From SHZI01 sp963698405 (lineage in GTDB: Bacteria > Pseudomonadota > Gammaproteobacteria > Steroidobacterales > GCA-2729495), in NCBI GenBank assembly GCA_963698405.1, contig CAVOQT010000001.1:1-64000 (forward strand): 64,000 nucleotides of DNA. Reading direction: 5' to 3'. Position 1 is the stretch's first letter. Each line of letters opens with the position of its first letter. Position numbers and translations under genes: made by a program. Under the pieces are notes generated by a model that searched no databases, had not been told where the DNA came from, and saw only the letters and a list, made by a program, of their open reading frames with translations. Positions 37,265 to 50,598 of this stretch are shown here, piece by piece.

Positions 37265-38623
37265 TTAACTGCTGCCGGGTTGCTGGGTGAAGGTGGCATT
37301 ATTGTACGGGCCGCTCAGCGCTTTTCCGTATTCCCGGCGCATATGGCGCAGCAGGACCAGTCCGGGCAGGCCGACGAGCAGCGGCACCAGTGCGCAGGCG
37401 AGGGCGATATTGCTGCCGGCAAACAGGGCGTCATTGAAGAAGCCCACTGCCAGCGGTCCGACCACCAGGCCAGTCAGCATGATGATCATGTAGAACAGGG
37501 CGGAAACCTGGCCGCGCATCGCGCCCGGTGTGATATTGAGCAGGGCGACCGGCGCGGTGGCGGAAACTGCTGACAGGCCGATGAGGTTGAACAGCCAGAC
37601 TGCGAAGGCTGTTTCTCCGGATGGCATCAGCGGCACGAGGATGCCGGTAGGGACCAGCAGCACGGTGCCGACCATCACAATCAGCAGCGGGCCGTCGGTG
37701 CGTCCCCGGGCATACAGCCGGTCTGACAGCCAGCCGGTGAGATTGACCGTCAATGGTCCGAGGATGATCAGCCCCAGGCCGCTCCAGGTGGCAAAGCGCG
37801 TGATATCCCAGCCCCACTGGCGTTGCCAGAGAGCCGCATACCAGTTCTGGCTGTAGGCGATGATGGTCATCACCGAGACCACAGCGGTGAGGCTTGCATA
37901 GCCTGGCCAGCGCGCGCGCAGGTAGCGCAGCGTCTGACGCATCGTGGGGCTGTTGAGTGCCGAGACCTCGCGAGCGGGTTCGCGCATCAGAAGCAGCAGC
38001 ACGGCCACGATGAGCCCCGGTGTGCCGACGGCGATGAAGGTGAATTGCCAGGGTGCAAGGATGCCGAAGCCCGGCAACGAAATTTCACTCTGTGCGTTGG
38101 CCCAGCCGAGCACGGCTGCACCGCCGAGTGCTGCAAGGCCGGCACCGAAAGACTGTGCCGCAACGTACAGGGCGATCGGTCGGCCGCGTCGCTCGGGTGG
38201 AAAGCTGTCAGAGATCATCGACATCGCGCAGGGCGCAAGCGTGGCATCACCGACGCCGACGCCAACGCGGGCCAGCAGCAGACGGCCGAAACTGCCGGCG
38301 AGTCCGGATGCTGCGGTGGCCAGCGACCATAGCGTCACGCCCATCGCGACCAGCGTGGTGCGTCGGTAACGATCGGCGAGCCAGCCCATCGGCAAGCCCA
38401 GAGTGGCATACAGCACTGCAAAGGCAGGTCCCAGCAGCAGACCCATTTCGGTGTCACTGAGGCCCAGGTCGCGCTTCAGGGGTTCGACCAGCAGTGCCGG
38501 GATGTACTTGTCGACGAAGGAGAAGATGTAGGCGATGGTCAGCAGCGTGACCAGATACCAGGCGCGCAGCGGTCCTGGCCAGCGATGCGCCGGTATCTCG
38601 ACGTCGGGCCGGGTTGCTGCCAT
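37265..38623 (-). CDS. MFS transporter
   Basis: About 450 residues with some twelve hydrophobic helices, belonging to the major facilitator superfamily and resembling the spinster/aromatic-acid-type group (IFSFVDKYIPALLVEPLKRD; GLPMGWLADRYRRTTLVAMG between helices 2 and 3; RVGVGVGDATLAPCAMSMIS). The substrate is unknown. The start used is ATG 38623 (MAATRPDVEIPAH); GTG 38659 would overlap the NTF2-like gene. Confidence 0.87.
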   Translation of the reverse strand: MAATRPDVEIPAHRWPGPLRAWYLVTLLTIAYIFSFVDKYIPALLVEPLKRDLGLSDTEMGLLLGPAFAVLYATLGLPMGWLADRYRRTTLVAMGVTLWSLATAASGLAGSFGRLLLARVGVGVGDATLAPCAMSMISDSFPPERRGRPIALYVAAQSFGAGLAALGGAAVLGWANAQSEISLPGFGILAPWQFTFIAVGTPGLIVAVLLLLMREPAREVSALNSPTMRQTLRYLRARWPGYASLTAVVSVMTIIAYSQNWYAALWQRQWGWDITRFATWSGLGLIILGPLTVNLTGWLSDRLYARGRTDGPLLIVMVGTVLLVPTGILVPLMPSGETAFAVWLFNLIGLSAVSATAPVALLNITPGAMRGQVSALFYMIIMLTGLVVGPLAVGFFNDALFAGSNIALACALVPLLVGLPGLVLLRHMRREYGKALSGPYNNATFTQQPGSS

Positions 38624-38637
38624 GCCTGCAGTGGTGC

Positions 38638-39189
38638 CTAGGAACCCTTCTTTAGCCACTGTGCAAAATCCGCGGGCACGGTGTCTTCGAGCAGGGTCTG
38701 GACGGTATTCAGCAGCGCCTGCTGTTCGGTCGGCCCCAGCGTCTTTGAGTTTTTTGCCAGCTTGCGCATCATGGTCAACGGTGCCTGTGGTGCTTCAGCA
38801 TAGCTGGCCAGCTTCCATTCGCCATTGCGCCGGCGGAATACCGCCACGATGCGATTGAAGCTCGATAACGGCTGCATGCCTTTGACGGCCAGATCAAAGC
38901 GCAGTCTGTAGGTCGCCAGCGCAAGATCTGCTGTGAGATAACGCGCCCGGACATCGCTGTACTCATTGCGGATACCATCGAGTGAGCCGGGCCGGTCAAA
39001 GTACGCCTTGATGGCTGGCCAGCCGTACATCGGTGGATCGACTTCCTCGGCCATATAGAAAATGTCCGGATCGTCGGTGTCCCACATCTCCAGCAGTTCT
39101 GCATACGCCTGCCGGTTGTAGAGCGCAGCATAACGCGCCAGGAACTCGCTCAGCTCCTGCTTGAGCACCGTTTGCGGTACTGCTGTCAC
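38638..39189 (-). CDS. NTF2-like/SnoaL-fold protein
   Basis: 183 residues with an NTF2-like pattern (FLARYAALYNRQAYAELLEM; PAIKAYFDRPGSLDGIRNEY; RFDLAVKGMQPLSSFNRIVA; RRRNGEWKLASYAEAPQ). No catalytic residues are certain. The ATG overlaps the gltD stop by four bases, so it is in the gltBD operon. Role unknown. Confidence 0.83.
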   Translation of the reverse strand: MTAVPQTVLKQELSEFLARYAALYNRQAYAELLEMWDTDDPDIFYMAEEVDPPMYGWPAIKAYFDRPGSLDGIRNEYSDVRARYLTADLALATYRLRFDLAVKGMQPLSSFNRIVAVFRRRNGEWKLASYAEAPQAPLTMMRKLAKNSKTLGPTEQQALLNTVQTLLEDTVPADFAQWLKKGS

Positions 39190-40668
39190 GGCAGGTCGGT
39201 GCGGCCCATCAGATAGCGATCGACTTCGCGGGCTGCTCCGCGACCCTCATTGATGGCCCACACGATCAGGCTCTGTCCGCGCCGGCAGTCGCCGGCGGTA
39301 TACACGCCCTTCACGCTGGTGGCGTACTTGCCATATTCGGCCTGTACGTTGCTGCGCGAGTCGCATTGCAGGCCGAGTTCCTCAAGCAGTGGCGCCTCGG
39401 GGCCGGTGAAGCCCATCGCCAGCAGCACCAGTTGCGCCGGATGTGTTTTCTCGCTGCCGGGGCGTTCCTGTGGAACCAGCTTGCCGTCCACATTCTCCCA
39501 GCTGATCTCTACCGTCACGCAGGATTCCAGCTGCCCGCTGGCATCAGCGACGAACTTCTTGACCGTCGTCAGGTAAGTGCGCGGATCCTGCCCGAACTTC
39601 GCGATGGCCTCTTCCTGTGCGTAGTCGATGCGGTGAATCTTCGGCCACTCCGGCCACGGATTGTTCTCGGCACGTTCGGCCGGTGACTTCGGCATGATCT
39701 CGATCTGCAGCAGCGAGCGGCAGCCCTGACGGATCGCAGTGCCAATGCAGTCGGTGCCGGTATCGCCGCCGCCGATGACGATGACATCCTTGCCCTTTGC
39801 ATGCAGCAGCACTCGCTTCCGGCTTGCCATCCAGCAGCGCCTTGGTGCTCGCCGTCAGGTATTCCATCGCAAAGTGCACGCCACCGAGACTGCGGCCCTC
39901 GACGGGCAGATCGCGCGGCTGTGTGGCGCCGGTACAGATCACCGTCGCATCGAAGTCCTTGAGCAGCATCTGTGCCTCGACGTTCTCGCCGACCGTCGCA
40001 TTACAGATGAACTTGATGCCTTCTTCTTCCAGCAGCCGGATACGGCGCTCGACGACAGCGCGCTTGTCGAGCTTCATGTTGGGGATGCCATACATCAGCA
40101 GGCCGCCCGGGCGGTCGTCGCGTTCAAGTACCGTGACCAGATGACCGGCGCGGTTCAGCTGCGCAGCGGCGGCGAGGCCGGCTGGCCCCGAGCCCACCAC
40201 CACCACTTTCTTGCCGGTGCGGGTCTTCGGCGGTTCGGCAACCACCCAGCCTTCCTCGAAGCCGCGGTCGATGATCGCTGCTTCCAGGTTCTTGATGGTC
40301 ACCGGCGGGCTGGAAATGCCGAGTACGCAGGAGCCTTCGCAGGGCGCCGGGCAGACGCGCCCGGTGAAGTCGGGAAAGTTGTTGGTCTTGTGCAGCCGGA
40401 CCAGCGCTTCCTGCCAGAGGCCGCGGTAGACCAGGTCGTTCCACTCCGGTATCAGGTTGTTGACCGGACAGCCGACCGTGGAGCCCTCGATGGTCGTGCC
40501 GTTATGGCAGAAGGGCACACCACAGTCCATGCAGCGCGCACCCTGCTGGCGCAGCCGCTTCTCGTCCATGTGGTGATGGAACTCGTTCCAGTCGCGAACC
40601 CGTTCGCGCGGGGTCCGGTCTACCGGCAGTTCGCGTACGAACTCGATGAATCCAGTTGGCTTGCCCAT
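39186..40668 (-). CDS. gltD: GltD, glutamate synthase small subunit (one frameshift)
   Basis: NADPH-dependent beta subunit of GOGAT. N-terminal Fe-S cysteines in CMDCGVPFC, GCPVNNLIPEW and CPAPCEGSCVLG; FAD fold VVVVGSGPAGLAAAAQLNRA; NAD(P) fold VIVIGGGDTGTDCIGTAIR. The frame breaks near 39815: the first part ends STKALLDGKPEA and the second resumes VLLHAKGKDVIVIGG, consistent with one extra base. ATG 40668 overlaps the gltB stop; GTG 40680 is an alternative. Restored length is about 490 residues, normal. Confidence 0.94.
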
Positions 40669-40669
40669 G

Positions 40670-45303
<4,634 letters not shown>

Positions 45304-45465
45304 CGGGGTCACTGTCCGCGAGCCATGAAATACGGCCCGTGACTGCACAGTTTAAGTGGCTGAGGGCAATCAGGAAAGGCTTGTCGGGAAACCAGCCTGT
45401 GCGGATGCGGTATTTGGTCCGTCCGATCGGCTTGTATCCCCCGGGCTGGCGCTTAAACTGGCGCC

Positions 45466-46125
45466 GTGCAGATGCCCGTCCAGATCCAGATCGTTTCTGA
45501 TTTCGTATGCCCCTGGTGCTATATCGGCAAGCGCCGCCTCGAAGTGGCGCTGGCCCGGCGTCCGGCCATCGAGGCCAGGATTTCGTGGTTACCATTCCAG
45601 CTCAGTCCCGATATGCCGCGCGAGGGCAAGGACCGGCAGACGCACTACGCAGCCATATTCGGGCCGGAGCGGGCAAAGACCATCATGGACAAGATGGTTT
45701 CGACCGCAGCTGCAGACGGGCTGGTCTTCGCTACCCGCCCCGGTGCCCGTTCACCGAATACGCTCGCTGCACATCGGCTGCTGTACTGGGCAGGCCAGCT
45801 GCCGGGTATCGACCAGAATGATCTGGCTGAGCGCCTCTTTGCTGCGCACCACGCGCTGTCTGAAGATATCGGGGACCCTGTGGTTCTGGCGCGCATTGCG
45901 ACCGGGGCCGGGATGGAAAGTGCAGGCCTGGAAGCCAGATTGCGTGGCGATACTGACGAGGATGCCGTCCGGTCGTTGATCGATGAGGCGCGCCGGGCGG
46001 GCGTTTCGGGCGTGCCGTTCATGATCTTTGATCAGCGGCAGGGGGTATCTGGTGCCCAGTCGCCCGAGGCCTTGGCCGGAATTCTCGATCAGATAGTAGC
46101 CGACCGGCCGCAGGCGCACCGGTAA
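45466..46125 (+). CDS. DsbA-family (FrnE-like) oxidoreductase
   Basis: Thioredoxin-fold protein of 219 residues with CPWC in VSDFVCPWCYIGKRRLEVAL and cis-Pro SGVPFMIFDQRQGVSGAQSP. The absence of a signal peptide points to a cytoplasmic FrnE-like or 2-hydroxychromene-2-carboxylate isomerase-like protein. Start is GTG 45466 or ATG 45472; both lie close to a promoter-like TTGTAT...TAAACT (45432-45459). It diverges from gltB. Confidence 0.88.
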   Translation: MQMPVQIQIVSDFVCPWCYIGKRRLEVALARRPAIEARISWLPFQLSPDMPREGKDRQTHYAAIFGPERAKTIMDKMVSTAAADGLVFATRPGARSPNTLAAHRLLYWAGQLPGIDQNDLAERLFAAHHALSEDIGDPVVLARIATGAGMESAGLEARLRGDTDEDAVRSLIDEARRAGVSGVPFMIFDQRQGVSGAQSPEALAGILDQIVADRPQAHR

Positions 46126-46153
46126 ATGCGCCTGCAGCCGGCCGGGTGTCTGG

Positions 46154-47071
46154 CTAACCGCCTGTTGGGGCAGCCGGTGTCTCAGGCGCTGTACCTTCCG
46201 GTTCTGGCAAGGGTTCACCCATTTCCGGCGCTTCCAGGCGGATATTCTTTTTCGCTTCGGCCTTGAGGGCGTTCTTCATTTCCTCGAAGGCCTGGTCCGC
46301 ATCGATACCTGACTGCGTACGCAGTTCCTCGATGTGCGTCTGGATTTTCTTGCGCTGGACCATCTCCTGCAGGCGATCCTTGACCTCGACCAGTGTCGGC
46401 AGGGTGGGTTTGCGCGTGTCTTCAAGCAGGATCACATGCCAGCCGAACTGGCTCTGCACCGGTGTAGTCGTGTATTTGCCCTTTTCCAGGGCTGTCACCG
46501 CCTCCGCAAAAGGCTGGACCATCGATTGCGGAGCAAACCAGCCCAGGTCACCGCCTTCGCCTGCGGAGGTGTCTTTCGATTTCTCCTTGGCGAGCTTTGC
46601 AAAGTCGGCGCCACCGTTCAGCTTGACGATGATGGCTTCGGCCGTCGCCTGGTCATCGACCAGGATATGCCGGGCCGAGTATTCCATCGGTACCGCTGCG
46701 ACTTGCTCATCGTATTCCGCGCTGAGGTCAGCATCGACGACAGGGTGCTTGTCCAGATATTCGCGCATCGCCGCTTCGCTGAGCACGTTCATGCGCATTA
46801 CACGAAGCTGGGCTGCTACCGCATACCTGTTTGCCAGACCGGCTTTTTCACCTGACTCTGCGGCAAGCTGCATGGTCTGATACTGGTCGAAGAGCTGACG
46901 CAGTTCGTCAGGTGTCAGCTCTGCCTGTGGCTTGCGCGATGCGGCGGCTATGAAAGTCTCGAAATTTGCCGCCGATTGTTCGGGTGTGAGCGGCTCGGGC
47001 TCTATCTTGGCACAGGCCGACAACAGCAGCAGTGCGGCGGCAAGCGCCGGGATATATAGACGATGGTGCAT
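46154..47071 (-). CDS. Lipoprotein parvulin-type peptidyl-prolyl isomerase
   Basis: 305 residues: lipobox LLLLSAC, a helical N-terminal chaperone region, and a parvulin domain (EYSARHILVDDQATAEAIIV; AKEKSKDTSAGEGGDLGWFA; VTALEKGKYTTTPVQSQFGW). A Pro/Glu-rich tail ends the protein (EPEGTAPETPAAPTGG). It would fold proteins in the periplasm, like PpiC/PrsA. Convergent with the DsbA-like gene and preceded on the same strand by the helicase. Confidence 0.93.
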   Translation of the reverse strand: MHHRLYIPALAAALLLLSACAKIEPEPLTPEQSAANFETFIAAASRKPQAELTPDELRQLFDQYQTMQLAAESGEKAGLANRYAVAAQLRVMRMNVLSEAAMREYLDKHPVVDADLSAEYDEQVAAVPMEYSARHILVDDQATAEAIIVKLNGGADFAKLAKEKSKDTSAGEGGDLGWFAPQSMVQPFAEAVTALEKGKYTTTPVQSQFGWHVILLEDTRKPTLPTLVEVKDRLQEMVQRKKIQTHIEELRTQSGIDADQAFEEMKNALKAEAKKNIRLEAPEMGEPLPEPEGTAPETPAAPTGG

Positions 47072-47104
47072 AAGTGCCTCTTTGTGCTGTGGCGATAGTG
47101 GAGT

Positions 47105-48901
47105 CTAGGTGCTTCGTTTGGGTTTGCTCAGTTTGCCTTTTTTGCGCGGTAGTGTGCGTCCATCGGGCGGACCGCCCGCAAAAGGTGTGCCGTCCGGCGT
47201 GATCTGCAGTTGTTGACCGACGACCCATACCGTTTTCAGATGGCGCAGGACTTCCCGCGGCATGCCTTCGGGCAGGTCGATCAGTGAATGATCGTCGCGG
47301 ATGTCGACGCGCCCGATGTACTGGTTTTCAAGCCCGGCCTCATTGGCGATCGCACCGACGATATTGCCCGGCTTCACACCATGCTGATGGCCCACTGCGA
47401 GGCGGTAGCGAATCATGCCGGGCCTGACGGTAGCCTGCGAGCGTGGCGGGCGCTCGCCCTGTGCTGCTGAAGCGGGACGTTTGGCCCGCTCGAGCGGCGA
47501 ACTGGCGGTGCGCTCCGGCCGGCCGGGTGGCGCTGGTCGGGGTGCGCGTTCCGGGCGCACCGGCTCGGCGACCAGCAATGGCGAATCGCCCTGGGCGATG
47601 CAGGCTAGTGCCGCAGCGATATCCCGCGCCGGAGTGCCATGTTCGATTTCGTACTGCTCAATGATCGACCGGTAAGCGGCTGCCTGCGTGCCGGCCAGGG
47701 CGGCGGTGATCTTCTGCTTGAAGCGCATGATGCGCTGGTCGTTGACCGCTGCGACGCTCGGCAGGGTCATCGGTTCGATCGGCTGGCGGGTGGCGCGTTC
47801 GATAGAGCGCAGCAGGTGCTGCTCGCGATTGCTGACAAACAGGATTGCCTCGCCCTTGCGACCCGCACGGCCGGTGCGTCCGATTCGGTGAATATAGGCT
47901 TCCGTGTCGTAGGGGATGTCGAAATTCACGACATGGCTGATACGGTCTACATCAAGGCCGCGGGCCGCGACATCGGTCGCCACCAGGATATCCAGGTCGC
48001 CGCTCTTGAGCCGGGCGATGGTTCGTTCACGTTGCGCCTGTGCCATGTCGCCATTCAGGGCTGCCGCAGCAAAGCCGCGCGCTTCAAGTCGCTGAGCGAG
48101 TTCGTCGGTGGCAATCTTGGTCCGCGTGAAGATGATCATGCCGTCAAAAGGCTCGACTTCGAGAATGCGCGTGAGTGCATCGAGCTTCTGCATGCCGCTC
48201 ACCATCCAGTAGCGCTGGCGGGTGTTTGCCGCAGTCGACGTCTTGTTCTTGATCGTGATCTCGGCGGGATCTGACAGATGCTTCTTGGCGATACGGCGGA
48301 TCTCTGCCGGCATGGTTGCCGAGAACAGCGCGATCTGCCGGCCTTCCGGTGATTTGCTGAGCACGGCTTCTACGTCATCGATGAAGCCCATGCGCAGCAT
48401 CTCGTCGCCTTCGTCGAGCACCAGGCAGCTGAGGTTGCGCAGATCCAGCGTGCCGCGATTCAGGTGATCGATCACCCGTCCGGGTGTGCCGACCACCACA
48501 TGTGCGCCGCGCCGCAGGCCGCCGAGCTGTGGGCCATAGGCCTGGCCACCATAGATCGGCAGTACATGAAAGCCGGGCAGATGGCGCGCATAGCGGTGGA
48601 AAGCCTCGGCAACCTGAATGGCCAGTTCGCGTGTCGGCGTGAGTACCAGGGCCTGTGGGCCATAGCGCTTGAGATCCAGCCTCGCGAGGATAGGAATCGC
48701 AAAGGCCGCTGTCTTGCCGGTACCGGTCTGGGCTTGGCCAAGCATGTCGCGGCCCGCGAGCAGGGCCGGGATGGTTGCGGCCTGGATTGGGGATGGCGTT
48801 TCGTAGCCGACATCGGCAAGTGCGCGCAGCAGGGGCTCAGGCAACCCAAGTTCAAGGAAGCTGCCGGCATGAGCGGGCGGAGTGGGTGGCGAAACGGACA
48901 T
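47105..48901 (-). CDS. deaD: DEAD-box RNA helicase, DeaD/CsdA type, with DEGD motif II
   Basis: ATP-dependent RNA helicase of 598 residues: Q motif FLELGLPEPLLRALADVGYE, motif I AQTGTGKTAAFAIPILAR, TPTRELAIQ, TPGRVIDH, motif II written DEGD in LVLDEGDEMLRMGF (usual DEAD), SATMPAE, RGLDVDRIS, HRIGRTGRAGRKG. A C-terminal DbpA-like RNA-binding domain (RYRLAVGHQHGVKPGNIVGA) and a Lys/Arg-rich tail follow. The start at 48901 follows TTGAGG. Role is ribosome assembly or mRNA turnover at low temperature. Confidence 0.93.
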   Translation of the reverse strand: MSVSPPTPPAHAGSFLELGLPEPLLRALADVGYETPSPIQAATIPALLAGRDMLGQAQTGTGKTAAFAIPILARLDLKRYGPQALVLTPTRELAIQVAEAFHRYARHLPGFHVLPIYGGQAYGPQLGGLRRGAHVVVGTPGRVIDHLNRGTLDLRNLSCLVLDEGDEMLRMGFIDDVEAVLSKSPEGRQIALFSATMPAEIRRIAKKHLSDPAEITIKNKTSTAANTRQRYWMVSGMQKLDALTRILEVEPFDGMIIFTRTKIATDELAQRLEARGFAAAALNGDMAQAQRERTIARLKSGDLDILVATDVAARGLDVDRISHVVNFDIPYDTEAYIHRIGRTGRAGRKGEAILFVSNREQHLLRSIERATRQPIEPMTLPSVAAVNDQRIMRFKQKITAALAGTQAAAYRSIIEQYEIEHGTPARDIAAALACIAQGDSPLLVAEPVRPERAPRPAPPGRPERTASSPLERAKRPASAAQGERPPRSQATVRPGMIRYRLAVGHQHGVKPGNIVGAIANEAGLENQYIGRVDIRDDHSLIDLPEGMPREVLRHLKTVWVVGQQLQITPDGTPFAGGPPDGRTLPRKKGKLSKPKRST

Positions 48902-49038
48902 TACTAGCCTCAACAGGGCGGGTTCCCGGTCGGCCGGGGCGCGAATTGTGCCACGGTGGGCGGCGGATTTCCGCCTCAGGTCTTTCGGGTGGGCGTCAAC
49001 ACAGGGATACTGAGCCTTGAATCCATACGGGGCCTGCG

Positions 49039-49644
49039 ATGTATTCGCCGCTGTTACTGTTGCTGGCCGGAGCCAGTCTGGTCGTGACGATCTGGGCTTT
49101 CCGCCAGTGGCAGCTGAACCGCTCAGCGATGATTCTGTTCGTGCTGCTGCCGCTGGCGGCCCTGCCGGTCGAGTTGTTATTCGCTGGTCTTGGCGAGTCG
49201 AACCGCGCCCTGCCGCTGATATGGGCGCGCATCACCCTGCCGCTTTCGTTGTTTGCGCTGGCCACGCTCTGCCGTCGCGTGGGTTTTGCCTGGGCGAAGA
49301 TCGATTGGGGGCACGGGGCGATCTGTATTCTGGCCGTCCTCATGCTGCTTTATCAGTTGCCCGGGGTGCTGAAGATCGGGACGCAGTCCGCGACGACCTC
49401 CATGGTGGACTGGCTGGTATTCGCCATCTATCTGGTCTGTGGTGTGGGGCTGTGGCGGGTAAAGCGCTGGCCGTGGCTGCTGGCCGGCATGCTGCCGGGT
49501 GTGTTGCTGCTGCTCCTGCCGCTGAGTGTTGCGGGCCTGGTTCCTGCCAGTTTCGGCAAGCTGCTGATATTTTCAGCCATGGCGGTGACGATGGTGCATT
49601 TCACGCGGTTGTTTCCGGTCGTACGCGACGACGTGAGCGAGTAG
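49039..49644 (+). CDS. Unknown six- or seven-helix membrane protein
   Basis: 201 residues, mostly hydrophobic (LLLLLAGASLVVTIWAF; MILFVLLPLAALPVELLF; ICILAVLMLLYQLPGVL; LLAGMLPGVLLLLLPLSVAG). No catalytic or transport motif was seen and I recognise no family. It stands 138 bases from the divergent helicase gene, and 34 bases before the methyltransferase-like gene, on the same strand. Confidence 0.75.
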   Translation: MYSPLLLLLAGASLVVTIWAFRQWQLNRSAMILFVLLPLAALPVELLFAGLGESNRALPLIWARITLPLSLFALATLCRRVGFAWAKIDWGHGAICILAVLMLLYQLPGVLKIGTQSATTSMVDWLVFAIYLVCGVGLWRVKRWPWLLAGMLPGVLLLLLPLSVAGLVPASFGKLLIFSAMAVTMVHFTRLFPVVRDDVSE

Positions 49645-49678
49645 ATTAGCTGGCGGGCATGGCCCGGGAGTCAGCATC

Positions 49679-50566
49679 ATGCGTCTGCAAATATTCGGTC
49701 TGGTGACGGGGTTTTTACTGCTGGCTTGCACTGCGGGCGGGCCGGTGCTCGATCCGCAGCGTTCAGCGGAACTGGCCGGCTCGGCGCGTGATGCAGCCAC
49801 GCAGACGGAGCCGCCGCTGATGTCGGAGGCCGCGGTGAAGCCGCCGGGCAACAGGCCGCGGCCGGTCGATCTGACTGAGTTGGCGGTACTTTCAGCGCTG
49901 GCGAATGTGCAACGCCCGGCAGCGGACCGTGAGCGGGATGCACAGCGTCAGAGCGCTGCCGTACTCCGCTTCTTCGGCATTACCCCCGGCATGACGGTGC
50001 TCGACCTGTATTCAGGCGGCGGCTATTACACCGAGATCCTGTCGTATCTGGTCGGCCCGCAGGGCCGCGTCGTGGCGCACAACAATTCACCCTATCTGCA
50101 GTTCGCCAAAAACGAGCTTGCTACCCGCTATGTGGAGGGCCGTCTGCCCAACGTCGAGCGACTGATCGCCGAGAACAATGCCCTCAGCCTGCCGGTCGGC
50201 ACCTTTGACGCGGTGCTGATGACTGATGTCTACCATGATGTCTATCTGGTTGATGAGAAGAACGGTTGGTCGCGTATCGACGGGCCGAAAATGCTGGCGG
50301 AAATTTATGCCAGCATGCGACCGGGCGCCGTGCTGGGTGTGGTGGACCATGCGGCAGCTCCCGGTGTCGAACCGGAAGCGGCCGCCGCCCTGCATCGCAT
50401 CGACCCGGCGCTGCTCAGGCGGGATCTGCAGGCGGCTGGTTTCGTTCTGGATGGCCAGAGCGATGTGCTGCGCAATCCGGCCGATGACGGCAACCGCTCG
50501 TCATTTGATCCCACCGTGCGTGGTCAGACCAACCAGGTGGTACTGCGCTTTCGCCGGCCCCGGTAA
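49679..50566 (+). CDS. Lipoprotein with SAM-methyltransferase-like domain
   Basis: 295 residues. The first 20 form a lipoprotein signal (LVTGFLLLACTAGGP, Cys after LLA). A class I methyltransferase fold follows: MTVLDLYSGGGYYTEILSYL (motif I GxGxG-like), RVVAHNNSPYLQFAKNELA, PVGTFDAVLMTDVYHDVYLV (motif IV region) and VLGVVDHAAAPGVEP. Most such enzymes are cytoplasmic; an exported, lipid-anchored copy is odd. Related proteins with signal sequences occur in proteobacteria as uncharacterised. No neighbour suggests a substrate. Confidence 0.85.
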   Translation: MRLQIFGLVTGFLLLACTAGGPVLDPQRSAELAGSARDAATQTEPPLMSEAAVKPPGNRPRPVDLTELAVLSALANVQRPAADRERDAQRQSAAVLRFFGITPGMTVLDLYSGGGYYTEILSYLVGPQGRVVAHNNSPYLQFAKNELATRYVEGRLPNVERLIAENNALSLPVGTFDAVLMTDVYHDVYLVDEKNGWSRIDGPKMLAEIYASMRPGAVLGVVDHAAAPGVEPEAAAALHRIDPALLRRDLQAAGFVLDGQSDVLRNPADDGNRSSFDPTVRGQTNQVVLRFRRPR

Positions 50567-50598
50567 ATCGCTGTCGGGGTGCTATCCTTCGCGCCCTT

